Positions 1-10,731 of a stretch of 64,000 nt of DNA are shown here, piece after piece. The position numbers and the translations under genes were made by a program. The notes beneath the pieces are model-generated. The model saw nothing but the letters and a program-made list of their open reading frames with translations. It was not told where the DNA came from and did not search any database. How positions within the stretch are numbered: position 1 is the stretch's first letter; every line of letters starts with the position of its first letter. Source of the stretch: Erythrobacter sanguineus (GTDB lineage: Bacteria > Pseudomonadota > Alphaproteobacteria > Sphingomonadales > Sphingomonadaceae); assembly GCF_900143235.1 (NCBI RefSeq), contig NZ_FRDF01000012.1, positions 51,028-115,027 on the forward strand, written 5' to 3'.

Positions 1-18
1 AAGGAGCCGACCGGCACT

Positions 19-1998
19 ATGTCCAGCATGGTCCATCAGCGCATGCAAAACACCCGTCGCCTTGTCCTTGTCGGGCTTGTCCTGCTTGGCGGCGCAGCCT
101 TGCCGGTGGCAGGGCCGGTCGCAGGCCAAACCTATATGCAGCCCGCCGGGACCAGCGATCTGGTCGCGCGTCAGCCGGGCGCGACCGGTGCGGCGCTAGC
201 GCGCTGGGAAGTGCTGCACGCCAATCGCGAATTGTCCTTTGCCGATTATGCCGGCTTCATGCTTGCCTACCCTTCCTTTCCGCGCGGGGAAGTCCTGCGC
301 CTGCGGGCCGAAAAGACGCTGGACGCCGAAGCCCCGCCGCAGGCCGATCTGCTGCGCTATTTCGCCGCCCATCCGCCGCTCACCAACCCGGCCCGCGCGC
401 GCCATGCGCTGGCGCTGGCAGGCGCGCAGCAGCCGCAAGCCTTTGCCGAGGCGCGCAAGGCATGGCGCGGCGGCAGCATGAGCGATCCGGCAGAATTGTA
501 TCTTGTCGGCCTGTATGGCGGGCAGTTCACGCCGGAAGATCACGCCGCGCGGATGGATGCGCTGTTGTGGCAGGGCAAGGCTGAGGCTGCGGCGCGGCAA
601 CTGGTCAATCTGGCCGAGGCGGATCGCCCGCTTGCGCTTGCCCGGCTGGCGCTGCTGCGCGGCACCCGGCCTGCGGAAAGCGGCATCGCGGTGCCCCCCG
701 GCGCGCTGGCCGATCCGGGCTATGTCTTCAATCTTGTCAATTACCTGCGCGCCGCCCGCCAGAACGGCGAGGCGGCACGGGTGTTGATCACGGCCCCGCC
801 ATTTATCCGTCCGGCACAGGAGCCGGAGGAGTTCGTCGGCGACATGCTTGCCCTGGCCAAAGGTGCAGGCGCGCGAGAGGCGGCGCAGATCGCCGCGCGG
901 GTCGATGATCTGTTCGCGCCGGGCACCGATATTTCGCAGATGTCCTTTACCTTGCGCGATCGCTACACTGATCTGGTCTGGCTGGGCGGGACCAAGGCGC
1001 TGTGGAGCCTTGGCGACGGGGCGGCGGCCGCGCCGCTGTTCCAGCGTTACGGCGATGCCGCGCGCACCCCGCTGACCAAGGCCAAGGGCTATTTCTGGGC
1101 AGGCCGGGCAGCGCGGCAAGCGGGTGACGAAGCGGCGGCAATCACCTATTTCGAAGCCGCTTCGCAGTGGCCGCATTATTATTACGGCCAGCTTGCCATC
1201 GCCGCATTGGGGCAGCAGATGCCGCAATTCGACCCCTTGCCCGACGTCGCGATCAGCGCCGATGCCCGCGCCGAATTTGAACGCAACCCGCTGGTACAGG
1301 CGATCCGCGCGCTGGCCACGGGCCGCCGCGACTGGCGCACCGAACGGCGTTTCTTCGAGGCGCTGGGCGAAGAAGCCGACACCCCGGAAGAACTCGTCAT
1401 GGCGGGCCAGCTCGCCGCCGAAACCCGGCTTGATGAAATGGCCGTGGTGATCGGGATGAAGGCCGGCGAACACGGGCTTGCCGGGTTTGAACGGATCGGC
1501 TTTCCCACCATCGCGACCCCGGTGGTCAACGACTGGACGATGGTGCACGCGATCAGCCGGCAGGAAAGCGAATTTGACCGCAACCGCGTCTCCCACGCCG
1601 GCGCGCGCGGGATGATGCAGCTGATGCCCGGCACCGCGCGCGAACAGGCGGGCAAGCTCGGGATGCAATATCTTTCTGCCGACCTGACCGGCTCACCAAG
1701 CTATAATATCCAGCTCGGCGATGCCTATTTCGCACGGATGATGCGCTATTATGGCGGTGCCTATCCGCTGGCCGTGGGGGCCTATAATGCCGGGCCGGGG
1801 CGGGTGAACCAGTGGCTGCGGCTCAATGGCGATCCGCGCCGGGGCGAAATCGACTGGGTGACATGGGTGGAGAAGATCCCGGCCAATTTCGAAACCCGCT
1901 ATTACATCATGCGGGTGATCGGCAATGCGGTGACCTATTCGCACATGTACCCCGAATCTGCCGGGTTGCCGCGTCCGATCAACGCCTTCTTGCGCTGA
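19..1998 (+). CDS. Soluble lytic murein transglycosylase (Slt family)
   Basis: Periplasmic enzyme that cleaves the MurNAc-GlcNAc bond of peptidoglycan without water, leaving 1,6-anhydro ends. The 659-residue protein starts with a signal peptide (hydrophobic LVLVGLVLLGGAAL stretch within the first 35 residues), continues with an alpha-helical superhelical region, and ends in a goose-lysozyme-like SLT domain. The catalytic glutamate is E516 in the ISRQESEFD motif, followed by GARGMMQLMPGTA and GAYNAGPGR, all hallmark SLT motifs. The length fits Slt70-like enzymes. The start has an AAGGAG ribosome binding site 12 bases upstream. greB follows 11 bases downstream on the same strand. Family is certain; the exact physiological role is not visible. 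Confidence 0.93.
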   Translation: MSSMVHQRMQNTRRLVLVGLVLLGGAALPVAGPVAGQTYMQPAGTSDLVARQPGATGAALARWEVLHANRELSFADYAGFMLAYPSFPRGEVLRLRAEKTLDAEAPPQADLLRYFAAHPPLTNPARARHALALAGAQQPQAFAEARKAWRGGSMSDPAELYLVGLYGGQFTPEDHAARMDALLWQGKAEAAARQLVNLAEADRPLALARLALLRGTRPAESGIAVPPGALADPGYVFNLVNYLRAARQNGEAARVLITAPPFIRPAQEPEEFVGDMLALAKGAGAREAAQIAARVDDLFAPGTDISQMSFTLRDRYTDLVWLGGTKALWSLGDGAAAAPLFQRYGDAARTPLTKAKGYFWAGRAARQAGDEAAAITYFEAASQWPHYYYGQLAIAALGQQMPQFDPLPDVAISADARAEFERNPLVQAIRALATGRRDWRTERRFFEALGEEADTPEELVMAGQLAAETRLDEMAVVIGMKAGEHGLAGFERIGFPTIATPVVNDWTMVHAISRQESEFDRNRVSHAGARGMMQLMPGTAREQAGKLGMQYLSADLTGSPSYNIQLGDAYFARMMRYYGGAYPLAVGAYNAGPGRVNQWLRLNGDPRRGEIDWVTWVEKIPANFETRYYIMRVIGNAVTYSHMYPESAGLPRPINAFLR

Positions 1999-2009
1999 TC
2001 CGCCTTCCC

Positions 2010-2492
2010 ATGTCGATCAAGCAGGGGCCGCCGATCACGCCCGCGGGCATGGCCGCCTTGAAGGCGCGCTATGACCTGCTGCTCGGCACGGAACGTCCGG
2101 CGATTGTCGAAATCGTCAGCTGGGCGGCGGGCAATGGCGACCGCAGCGAAAACGGCGATTACCTGTACGGGCGCAAGAAAATGCGCGAGATCGACCGCGA
2201 ACTGGCGCACCTGATCAAGCGGATGAAGGCGCTGCGGGTGGTCGATCCTGCCGCCCAGATCGACCGCAGCCGGGTGTTCTTCGGTGCAAGCGTGGACATC
2301 GCCGACGAGGATGACAACCGCCAGACGGTGACCCTTGTGGGCGATGATGAACAGGATGCAGGCGCAGGTCGGATCGGCTGGAACTCCCCGCTCGCCCGGG
2401 CACTGCGCGGGGCGGCAATCGGGGATTTGCGCGTGGTCAGGCTTCCTTCAGGCAGCAAGGAATGGGAAGTGCTGGCAATTGCCTATGACTAG
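2010..2492 (+). CDS. greB: Transcription elongation factor GreB
   Basis: Rescues backtracked RNA polymerase by stimulating its intrinsic transcript cleavage. The chosen ATG gives 160 residues, matching the usual GreB size; a longer upstream frame would overlap the transglycosylase. The N-terminal coiled coil contains the GreA/GreB signature (NGDRSENGDYLYGRKKMREID, shown here only in part), with the acidic tip residues that enter the polymerase secondary channel. The C-terminal FKBP-like domain ends in [10 protein letters not shown]. The stop codon lies inside the start of the next gene (8-base overlap), so the two are probably translationally coupled. GreB rather than GreA is favoured by the YLYGRKK form of the motif. 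Confidence 0.93.
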   Translation: MSIKQGPPITPAGMAALKARYDLLLGTERPAIVEIVSWAAGNGDRSENGDYLYGRKKMREIDRELAHLIKRMKALRVVDPAAQIDRSRVFFGASVDIADEDDNRQTVTLVGDDEQDAGAGRIGWNSPLARALRGAAIGDLRVVRLPSGSKEWEVLAIAYD

Positions 2493-2967
2493 ACATCTTG
2501 CCCTTGCCGCGCTTGCCCTTGCGTTCGCCGCGCCGCTGGCCGCGCGCGAAAGCCTTGGCGTCTATGACAGCTGGGCCGCTTTCCGCGATGCCAAGCCGCA
2601 GCGCTGCTATGCCATCGCCAAGGCCCAGGGGCGCCCGCCCGCGCCGGCTTATGCCACGATATCGACATGGCCGGACAAACGGGTGCGCGGCCAGCTGCAT
2701 CTGGTGCTGTCGCGCGATGTGGCCGACAAGGCCGCCGTGCGCCTGACCATCGCCGGGCGCCGGTTCGATCTCGTCGCCAAGGGCCGCAACGCGTGGGCAC
2801 AGGACGCGCGCGATGATGCCGCGATCATCGCCGCGCTGCGTTCCGCCAGCCGCATGAGCGTTGCAGCGCGCAGCGCCAAGGGCGGCAATTTCACCGACCG
2901 CTACACCCTTGCCGGGGTGGCCACGGCGATGGATGCGGCCACCGTGGGATGTGCGCAAAGGCGCTGA
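2485..2967 (+). CDS. Small exported protein, possibly IalB-like
   Basis: A 160-residue protein with a clear signal peptide ([20 protein letters not shown], cleavage near AAR). The mature part has W-x4[11 protein letters not shown] near residue 35 and a later conserved Cys near the C-terminus. The RCYAI segment and the overall size recall the invasion-associated locus B (IalB) family of alphaproteobacterial periplasmic proteins, but the match is by eye. It overlaps greB by 8 bases and runs into the rlmN region. No catalytic motif is visible. The function is not known. Confidence 0.75.
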   Translation: MTRHLALAALALAFAAPLAARESLGVYDSWAAFRDAKPQRCYAIAKAQGRPPAPAYATISTWPDKRVRGQLHLVLSRDVADKAAVRLTIAGRRFDLVAKGRNAWAQDARDDAAIIAALRSASRMSVAARSAKGGNFTDRYTLAGVATAMDAATVGCAQRR

Positions 2968-3008
2968 CTGGTCAAATCGCCCAAGCGCGACTATATGCCC
3001 GCGCACCC

Positions 3009-4265
3009 ATGGCCGATACCGCACTCATGACCATTCCGGGCCTCAGCGACCCGGTTCCCGCCGTGCGCGACATCACGCCGCGCGAAGATGGCCGCATCGA
3101 CCTGATCGGCCTTTCCGCTGCACGCATCCGCGAATTGTTCGCCGAAGCAGGGCTTGATGACAGGCAGGCCAAGCTGCGCGCCAAGCAGGTGTTCCACTGG
3201 CTTTACCACCGCGGCGTCACCGATTTCGAAGCCATGACCGACATCGCCAAGCCGATGCGTCCGTGGCTGAGCGAACGGTTCGTGATCGGTCGGCCAGAGA
3301 TTGTCGAGGCGCAGCACAGCACCGATGGCACCCGCAAATGGCTGCTGCGCACCGCCGATGGCCATGATTACGAGATGGTCTTCATCCCCGACGAGACGCG
3401 CGGCACCTTGTGCGTTTCATCGCAGGTCGGCTGCACGCTCAATTGCACCTTCTGCCACACCGGCACGATGAAGCTGGTGCGCAACCTGACGCCGGGCGAA
3501 ATCGTCGGGCAGGTGATGCTGGCGCGCGATGCCTTGGGCGAATGGCCCAAGGGTTCGATGGCGAGCATGGCGGACGCGATCGACGAAGATGACGAAGCGG
3601 GCCATTACACCGCCGATGGCCGGTTGCTTACCAACATCGTGATGATGGGCATGGGCGAGCCGCTGTATAATTTCGATCATGTGCGCGATGCGCTGGTGCT
3701 GGTGATGGACGGCGATGGGCTTTCCCTGTCCAAGCGCCGGATCACGCTGTCCACCAGTGGCGTCGTCCCGATGATGGAACGCTGCGGGCAGGAAATCGGG
3801 GTGAACCTCGCGGTCAGCTTGCACGGCGTGCGCAAGGATGTGCGTGACGAATTGGTGCCGCTCAACAAGAAATACGGCATCGAAGACCTGCTTCAGGCCT
3901 GCGCCGATTATCCGGGAGCCAGCAACGCCCGGCGCATCACGTTTGAATATGTGATGATCCACGGCAAGAACGACAGCGATGATGACGCGCGCGAACTGGT
4001 GCGGTTGCTGAAAGCCTACAACCTGCCGGCCAAGGTCAATCTGATCCCGTTCAACCCCTGGCCCGGCAGCGGCTACGAATGTTCCGCGCCCGACCGCATC
4101 CGCGCCTTTTCCGAAATCGTGTTTCAGGGCGGCATCAGCGCGCCCGTCCGCACCCCGCGCGGGCGCGATATTGACGCGGCTTGCGGCCAGTTGAAGACTG
4201 CCGCGGAGAAAAAGTCACGCGCCCAGCGGGATCGCGAGGCGGCAGCGGCGGCTGAACCTGCGTGA
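3009..4265 (+). CDS. rlmN: 23S rRNA/tRNA adenine-C2 methyltransferase RlmN
   Basis: Radical-SAM enzyme that methylates C2 of A2503 in 23S rRNA and A37 in some tRNAs. The 418-residue protein has the CxxxCxxC cluster at C142, C146 and C149 ([12 protein letters not shown]), preceded by the conserved [10 protein letters not shown] segment, and near the C-terminus the catalytic-cysteine motif [12 protein letters not shown]. The ATG at 3009 ([10 protein letters not shown]) was chosen because the longer frame from 2949 would overlap the preceding gene; an ATG at 3027 is also possible. The stop overlaps the GTG start of the next gene (GTGA), indicating an operon. Confidence 0.95.
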   Translation: MADTALMTIPGLSDPVPAVRDITPREDGRIDLIGLSAARIRELFAEAGLDDRQAKLRAKQVFHWLYHRGVTDFEAMTDIAKPMRPWLSERFVIGRPEIVEAQHSTDGTRKWLLRTADGHDYEMVFIPDETRGTLCVSSQVGCTLNCTFCHTGTMKLVRNLTPGEIVGQVMLARDALGEWPKGSMASMADAIDEDDEAGHYTADGRLLTNIVMMGMGEPLYNFDHVRDALVLVMDGDGLSLSKRRITLSTSGVVPMMERCGQEIGVNLAVSLHGVRKDVRDELVPLNKKYGIEDLLQACADYPGASNARRITFEYVMIHGKNDSDDDARELVRLLKAYNLPAKVNLIPFNPWPGSGYECSAPDRIRAFSEIVFQGGISAPVRTPRGRDIDAACGQLKTAAEKKSRAQRDREAAAAAEPA

Positions 4266-4858
4266 GCGCGGATCGCGACACCATCGCCTTCTATCAGGCC
4301 CGCGCGCCGCATTATGTGCTGAAATTCGGTCAGGCCCACAGCCACCAGCTTGATGGCTTCCTCGATCGCCTGCCACCGGGTGCGCGGGTGCTGGAACTGG
4401 GCTGCGGCGGCGGGCAGGATTCCGCGCGGATGGCCGCGCGGGGCTTCCGCATTGATGCGACCGACGGCACCCCGGCCATGGTTGCCAAGGCCAATGAACG
4501 CTGGAACGTGGGCGCACGGGTGATGGCGTTCCACGAGCTGGAGGCCGAGGCTGAATATGACGCGGTCTGGGCCCATGCCAGCCTGCTGCACTGCCCCCGC
4601 GCCGAACTGCCCGGCGTGCTCGCCCGCATCCACCGCGCGCTCACCCCCGGCGGATGGCACTTTGCCAGCTACAAGCTGGGCGCGGATGAGGGGCGCGACA
4701 GCCTTGGCCGGTTCTACAATTTTCCCGATGCCGATTGGCTGACCGCACAATATGCCGATGCTGGCCGCTGGCAGGTGGTTGAAACCGATCATTACACCGC
4801 AGGCGGGTTCGACAATGTTGATCGCGACTGGATCGACATTGTGGTGCAAAAGGCATGA
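4262..4858 (+). CDS. Class I SAM-dependent methyltransferase
   Basis: A 198-residue Rossmann-fold methyltransferase. Motif I is VLELGCGGG at residues 43-51, followed by an acidic residue at the end of strand 2 ([10 protein letters not shown]) and a [12 protein letters not shown] motif-IV-like stretch. The GTG start overlaps the rlmN stop by four bases. The substrate cannot be read from the sequence. The family resembles small-molecule or tellurite-type methyltransferases of the Methyltransf_11/25 kind, and no rRNA-binding extension is present despite the rlmN neighbour. The stop overlaps the next ATG (ATGA). Confidence 0.88.
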   Translation: MSADRDTIAFYQARAPHYVLKFGQAHSHQLDGFLDRLPPGARVLELGCGGGQDSARMAARGFRIDATDGTPAMVAKANERWNVGARVMAFHELEAEAEYDAVWAHASLLHCPRAELPGVLARIHRALTPGGWHFASYKLGADEGRDSLGRFYNFPDADWLTAQYADAGRWQVVETDHYTAGGFDNVDRDWIDIVVQKA

Positions 4859-5508
4859 CCCGCTGGACCATCGAAGCCGTCTGCACCGGCACCGCGCGCC
4901 CCTTCAACGGCACAGAGACAAGCGCGATCACCAAACGCCCGCGCGAAGGCGCGGTGCAGGTGCTGGCAGATGGGCTTGCCCCCGATGAACAGGCCGACCG
5001 CCGGGTGCATGGGGGTGCACAAATGGCGCTGCATCTCTATCCGCTCGATCACCATGCCTTCTGGCGCGATGCCATCGGCGATTCTCCGCTGCTGGATGAA
5101 CCCGGCAGCTTCGGATCGAACCTTGCTGTGAACGGCCTTACCGAAGACATGGTCCATATCGGCGACCGCTTCCGCCTTGGCCCCAAGACAAGCGGCGCGC
5201 TGATCGAAGTGAGCCAGCCGCGCCAGCCCTGCTGGAAGATCGAACACCGCTTCGGCCACAAGGGCATGGTTGCCAGCATCATCCGGACGGGCCGCTGCGG
5301 CTGGTATTTCCGCGTGATCGAACCCGGCGAAGTGGCCGCAGGCGACCGGCTCGAACGAATCGCCATCGGCGCTGCTGAATGGAGCGTCGCGCGGGTGTTT
5401 CGGGCGCTGATGGCGGGCACAGCGAGTGCTGGCGAACTGGCCGATCTCGCCGAACTTTCCACGCTCAGCCCCAAATTGCGGGCCAAGGCGGCGGCCAATC
5501 GCAACTGA
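4855..5508 (+). CDS. MOSC domain protein, YiiM type
   Basis: A 217-residue MOSC protein of the YiiM/YuaD kind, a group linked to molybdenum-cofactor-dependent detoxification of N-hydroxylated bases. Visible features are DRRVHGG (R50, H52), the substrate-pocket stretch FGSNLAVNGLTE, and the family cysteine C126 in QPRQPCWKIEHRFG. The C-terminal helical segment (AGELADLAELSTLS) is typical of YiiM. It overlaps the methyltransferase by four bases and ends the rlmN operon. Whether it binds Moco directly is inferred from the family. Confidence 0.85.
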   Translation: MTRWTIEAVCTGTARPFNGTETSAITKRPREGAVQVLADGLAPDEQADRRVHGGAQMALHLYPLDHHAFWRDAIGDSPLLDEPGSFGSNLAVNGLTEDMVHIGDRFRLGPKTSGALIEVSQPRQPCWKIEHRFGHKGMVASIIRTGRCGWYFRVIEPGEVAAGDRLERIAIGAAEWSVARVFRALMAGTASAGELADLAELSTLSPKLRAKAAANRN

Positions 5509-5642
5509 GCCACGGTTCATCGCAGACCAGCCTCAGCTGAACAAAACCTGCTGTTTCCCAACAAACCGTTCATCCTGCGTTCGCTTTTGATGAACAAAAA
5601 GGGTGTTGCTCCATCGGGGAGCCGCCACAAGGGAAACGAGAG

Positions 5643-6101
5643 ATGAAACACCTTGCCCTCATCGCCGCCGCCGGGTCGCTGGCCGCCTTTGCCGTCCCGG
5701 CGCATGCTGCCGAACTGCCGGCCGCGCCCTCGCCCGTCTTTGCCGCTTTCGATGCTGACGCCATGCCGTTTGCGCCGGTTGCCGCCTGGGGCCGCGGCGA
5801 CTGGGACGACTGGGATGATCGCCGTGACCGTCGCCGCTGGCGCGGACGGGATCGCGGACGGGACTGGGATGATGGCCGCCGATTCCGGGGCCGCGACCGC
5901 CATTGGCAGGGTCGTGATGGCCGCTGGCGCTGCCGCCGCGACGACGGCACGGTCGGCCTTCTGATCGGCGCGGGCGTGGGCGCACTGGTCGGTCGCCAGG
6001 TCGACCAGCGCGGCGACCGCACGCTCGGCACGATCCTTGGCGCAGTGGGTGGCGGGCTGCTGGGCCGCGAAGTCGATCGCGGCGGGTCGCGCTGCCGCTG
6101 A
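5643..6101 (+). CDS. Glycine-zipper surface/envelope protein
   Basis: A 152-residue protein with a signal peptide (cleavage after AHA near residue 23), a central run rich in Arg, Asp and Trp (WDDRRDRRRWRGRDRGRD), and a C-terminal glycine zipper (GLLIGAGVGALVGRQVD ... GTILGAVGGGLLGREVD) of the Rickettsia 17-kDa antigen type. Such zippers form membrane-inserted hairpins. The gene stands alone, with an AAGGGAAACGAGAG ribosome-binding region upstream and a strong terminator after it. Function unknown; envelope localisation is inferred from the signal peptide and zipper. Confidence 0.8.
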   Translation: MKHLALIAAAGSLAAFAVPAHAAELPAAPSPVFAAFDADAMPFAPVAAWGRGDWDDWDDRRDRRRWRGRDRGRDWDDGRRFRGRDRHWQGRDGRWRCRRDDGTVGLLIGAGVGALVGRQVDQRGDRTLGTILGAVGGGLLGREVDRGGSRCR

Positions 6102-6125
6102 ACCGCTGACCGGCCGTCTTTCCGC

Positions 6126-6158
6126 AAAACGCCGCTGGCCCACCACCAGCGGCGTTTT
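6126..6158 (+). terminator. Intrinsic terminator after the glycine-zipper gene
   Basis: A perfect 13-base inverted repeat, AAAACGCCGCTGG / CCAGCGGCGTTTT, with a 7-base loop, 24 bases after the stop codon. The AAAA/TTTT ends make it usable in both directions. Confidence 0.85.
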
Positions 6159-6281
6159 CGGTTGTCAGCCGCCCGTCACCATCCGGGCGCACGGCGGCCA
6201 TTGTTCCGGCCTTCCCCGATTGAAGCGCGCAGGCTGTGCTGGTAGCCTCGCAGTCATGATTTTCCTGACACTTCCCCCCGC

Positions 6282-7057
6282 ATGACCCGCCCCGCTGTTC
6301 TGGTAACAGGCGGGGCCACCCGTATCGGCGCGGCCATCGCCCGCACCTTTGCCGCTGCGGGCTGGCACGTGGTGATCCATTACCGCACCTCCGCCGCGCA
6401 GGCCGATACCCTTGCCGCCAGCCTGCCTTCGGCCGAGACGGTAAGCTTCGACCTTGCCGATGATGATGCTGCCGTGGCGGCAATCCGCAATCTGGCCAAT
6501 CGCCTTCCCGACTGGCGCTGTCTCGTCAATTCAGCCTCGGTGTTTCACTATGACCCTGTAACCGCGCTGGACCCGGCAACGTACCGGCAAGCGATGCAGG
6601 TCAATGCGCTCGCCCCGGCCCGGATGGCCCAGACCTATCTTGCCCATGCGGCAAGCGCGGCCACGCGCACGGTGATCCAGATCACCGACATGAAGCTGGC
6701 CAATCCCAACCCCGATTTCTTCAGCTATACCATGTCGAAACACGCGCTGGCCGCGACCATCGCAATGCTCGCCAAGGGCGCGAGTTCGCCGGATGACCGG
6801 GCCTATGGCCTTGCGCCGGGCGCGATCCTTGCCAGCCATGACCAGCGCGAGGAGGAAACGGATATCTCGCACCGCCTCAACCTGCTGGGCCGCAAGACCG
6901 GGGCGCAGGAAATCGCCGATGCCGCGCTGTTTCTGGCGGGCGGGTCGCTCAAAAGCGGCGAGACCCTGTTCATCGACAGCGGCCAGCACCTGCTTGACCA
7001 GCCACGCGATGTGATCTGGCTGGCGCGCGAGCTGGCCGCAGCCGGGCGCAGCGCATC

Positions 7058-7061
<4 letters not shown>
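6282..7061 (+). CDS. FolM-type pteridine/dihydromonapterin reductase (SDR)
   Basis: Short-chain dehydrogenase/reductase of 259 residues. The cofactor motif is TGGATRIG (residues 9-16) with R14, the TGx3RxG form used by NADPH-dependent pteridine reductases. Instead of the SDR catalytic Ser it has D136 in VIQITD, exactly 13 residues before Y149 of the YTMSK motif with K153; this Asp-Tyr-Lys arrangement is that of PTR1 and FolM. It probably reduces a dihydropterin. The next gene overlaps by four bases (ATGA), tying it to a cytochrome b and a molybdopterin enzyme. Substrate is inferred from family. Confidence 0.82.
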
Positions 7062-7718
<657 letters not shown>

Positions 7719-7726
<8 letters not shown>

Positions 7727-8468
7727 AATCGGCCGCCGCGGGCTGCTCGCCGGGCTGGCTGCGCTGGGCGCAGGCGCGTGCTCCAAAATCGCCGATAGCG
7801 AGACGGGGCGCAGCATCTTCAACGCTGCCGAGGGCTGGCACCGCGCCGCCCACCGCGCGCTGGCGGGGAAGCAGGGCCTCGCCCCCGAATATGCGCCCGA
7901 GGACCGCTCGCCCGGCTTCCGCGGCAATGGCTCGGTCACGGTCGACAGCGATTTCTACCGCGGCGAGATGGCCAGCGGCTTTCCCGCATGGCGGCTGATG
8001 ATCGGCGGGCTGGTCGACCAGCCGCTTGCGCTCAGTCTGGCCGATCTGCGCGCCCTGCCCCAGCGCAGCCAGATCACCCGCCATGATTGCGTCGAAGGCT
8101 GGAGCGCGATCGGCGAATGGACCGGGCCGCAGCTTGCCACCCTGCTGGATGCAGCCAAGCTGCGCGAGGAGGCGCGCTTCATCATCTTCCGCTGCGCCGA
8201 TACGCTTTATGGCAGGCCCTATTACGAGAGCATCGACATGGTCGATGCCTTCCACCCGCAGACCATCATCGCCCATGCGCTGAACGGCGAACCCCTGCCC
8301 GAGAAGAACGGCGCCCCCTTGCGCGCCCGGATCGAACGGCAGCTGGGCTACAAGCACGCCAAATACCTGACGGGGATCGATGCGGTCGCCAGCCTTGACG
8401 ATATCGGCGCAGGCAAAGGCGGCTTCTGGGAGGATTTCGCCGGTTACCAGTGGTATGCGGGGATCTGA
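7719..8468 (+). CDS. Exported molybdopterin-dependent oxidoreductase (sulfite oxidase fold)
   Basis: A 249-residue protein with a twin-arginine-like leader (IGRRGLLAGLAALGAGA) and a sulfite-oxidase-type molybdopterin domain. The Mo ligand is predicted to be C124 in the RHDCVEGWS motif, followed by WTGPQL and YYESIDM. It resembles MsrP (YedY), the periplasmic methionine-sulfoxide reductase catalytic subunit, but the substrate is not certain. It overlaps the cytochrome b gene by eight bases and probably receives electrons from it. A Cys at residue 21 lacks a good lipobox. Confidence 0.85.
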
Positions 8469-8554
8469 TCGGCAATATCCCGCGCTTGGCCGATCCGCCC
8501 TGAAGAGGTTATGACGCACCGCAAGGAACAATTGCGACCATCAAAAGGAGCCCC

Positions 8555-9790
8555 ATGAGCAAGGCACTCCTCGACCGCTTCCTCTCCCGCGCCGTGAAAC
8601 AGGGGTGCCTCGGCGTGGTGTTCGCCGATGGCAGCGCCAGCACCTATGGCACCCCTGCCCCCGGCTTTCCCGAAATCGTGCTGCGCTTTGCCGATGACAG
8701 GGTGCCGCGCGATATCCTGCTTGATCCGCGGCTGGGTGCGGCAGAGGCCTTCATCGACGCCCGCCTGCTGATCGAGGAAGGCGACGTGATGGGCCTTGTC
8801 ACCCTGCTGCGCGCCAATAATGCATGGGACAAGGGCCGCGATATCGGGCGGCCGGGGTGGTTGAAACGGCTGGTGGGCCGCGCCAGCTTCGCTGCCGAAC
8901 AGGTGAACAACCGCGTCGGTTCAAAACAGAACGTCGCGCATCACTATGACATCGGCAACGAACTTTACGCGCTGATGCTGGATGAGGATCACTGGCAATA
9001 TTCCTGCGCCTATTGGGATACCGAACGGTTGGGCGAGGATATGACCCTGGCCGAGGCGCAGGGCGCAAAACTGGCGCATATCGCCAAAAAGCTGGTGCTT
9101 TTGCCGGGGCAGGAGGTGCTCGATATCGGCTGCGGGTGGGGCGGCATGGCGATCCACCTTGCCCGCCATCACGATGTCCGCGTGACCGGCATCACGCTGT
9201 CCGAGGAACAGGCCGCCTTCGCCCGCGAAAGAGTCGCTGCCGCAGGGGTGGCGGACAAGGTCGATATCGTGCTGCAGGACTACCGCGACACCGCCGCTGC
9301 GGGCCGCAAGTTCGACCGGATCGTGTCGGTCGGCATGTTTGAACATGTCGGGCGGGCGCAGTTCGAAACCTTCTTCCAATCCTGCGCCGCGCTGCTGAAA
9401 AGCGACGGCGTGATGCTGCTTCACACCATCGGGCGCATGGGGCGGCCTGGCACCACCGATGCCTTTACCCGCAAATATATCTTCCCCGGCGGTTACATTC
9501 CCGCCCTGTCCGAGACGCTGGCGGCATCGGAGAAATTCCGCCTGATCGCCGCCGATGTCGAGACCCTGCGGCTGCATTACGCGAAGACCATCCGCCAGTG
9601 GTATGCCAACTGCATGGCCAACCGCGACGCGATCATCGCGCTGCATGACGAACGCTTCTTCCGGATGTGGACCTTCTATCTCGCCGGCGCGGCGACGGTG
9701 TTCGAACATGGCGGCATGTGCAATTACCAGATCCAGTACGTGCGCAGCCGCCACGCGCTTCCGATCACGCGCGATTACCTTTATGGCTGA
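8555..9790 (+). CDS. cfa: Cyclopropane-fatty-acyl-phospholipid synthase
   Basis: Transfers a methylene from S-adenosylmethionine to the double bond of membrane phospholipid acyl chains. The 411-residue protein shows NVAHHYDIGNELYALMLD, the SAM site VLDIGCGWGGMA (from V188), the MFEHVG active-site stretch and the C-terminal NYQIQY segment, all characteristic of Cfa. AAGGAG lies eight bases upstream of the ATG. The stop overlaps the ATG of the following barrel pseudogene (TGATG). The 86-base gap after the molybdopterin gene suggests a separate or loosely coupled transcript. Confidence 0.93.
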   Translation: MSKALLDRFLSRAVKQGCLGVVFADGSASTYGTPAPGFPEIVLRFADDRVPRDILLDPRLGAAEAFIDARLLIEEGDVMGLVTLLRANNAWDKGRDIGRPGWLKRLVGRASFAAEQVNNRVGSKQNVAHHYDIGNELYALMLDEDHWQYSCAYWDTERLGEDMTLAEAQGAKLAHIAKKLVLLPGQEVLDIGCGWGGMAIHLARHHDVRVTGITLSEEQAAFARERVAAAGVADKVDIVLQDYRDTAAAGRKFDRIVSVGMFEHVGRAQFETFFQSCAALLKSDGVMLLHTIGRMGRPGTTDAFTRKYIFPGGYIPALSETLAASEKFRLIAADVETLRLHYAKTIRQWYANCMANRDAIIALHDERFFRMWTFYLAGAATVFEHGGMCNYQIQYVRSRHALPITRDYLYG

Positions 9791-10637
9791 TGCCGTGTTT
9801 CCGGGGGGGCTTTACAATGACGGGAAACTGGCAGGCGGAGGCAGGCGTTTTCGCGGCGACATCTGCGGGCATGGTCCACGCGCAGGCAATCGATCCCCAT
9901 CCGCGCTTCTGGCTGGAGGCCGGGGTCTATATGCCGAAGGCCGAGACTGAACTCTCGCTTTCGCTGCCCGATGCCGCCAACGGCACGCGGATCTCGCTGG
10001 AGGACGATCTCGGATTCACGACCGACGCGACCAGCTTTGACGTGACGCTGGGCGCCAAGCTCGATGATGACTTCTTCCTTGAAACGAGCCTGTTCGACAT
10101 AGCCCGCACCAGCACCGCAGAGCTCGCCGGGCCAATCACCGTCGAGGACGCGACCTACGACGTGGGCGCCAGCGTGGATTCGCATTTTGCGTCGGATATC
10201 CTGCGGGTTTCGGCCGTTACCGGATCGCCGCGAAGCAGGAATGGGATCTTGCCGTGCTGATCGGCGCGCATGTCACGCAATTCGATTTCGCGATCGATGG
10301 CGAGGCACGCGTTAACGGCCAGACCGCAACCACCTTGCGCCGCGAGCGCGATGTGCTTGCGCCCCTGCCCACCATCGGCGTGCAGGCGCAATAACGCCCC
10401 GCCAGATGGCTGCAACTGCGCGCAAGGGCCGATTATTTCGAACTTGATATCGGCAAATATGACGGGCGGCTGACCAATCTCGAAGTCTCGGCGACAACGG
10501 CGGTGACGCGCAACCTCGCGCTTGGCGCGGCATGGCGTTCGACCGAATACCGGCTCGGCGTCGATGATGAGAACTATGCCGCGCAGGTTCAATACCTGCT
10601 CGACGGGGTGCGCCTGTTTGCACGCCTGACGCTTTAA
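9790..10637 (+). pseudogene. Broken outer-membrane beta-barrel protein gene
   Basis: Reading starts at ATG 9790 (or 9817) and gives alternating, aromatic-rich strands (RFWLEAGVYMP, ISLEDDLGF, FFLETSLF) preceded by a weak AQA cleavage site. Near 10205-10220 the sense switches to the next frame (RYRIAAKQEWDLAVLIGAH), which meets an in-frame TAA at 10392-10394. Beyond it the same frame continues sensibly (WLQLRARADYFELDIG ... VRLFARLTL) and ends with the terminal Leu typical of barrels at TAA 10635-10637. So there are two independent lesions, one frameshift and one nonsense codon. A seven-G run at 9803-9809 sits just upstream of the second start. The exact barrel family is not recognised. Confidence 0.75.
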
Positions 10638-10731
10638 CGCGGCGCGACTCTCGTCCATTGCCTCGCACGGTCGGCGCTGATACGGGCGCGCGCAGTCTTA
10701 CGCCTGCATTGCTCTCCAAGGATTCCTGCCC

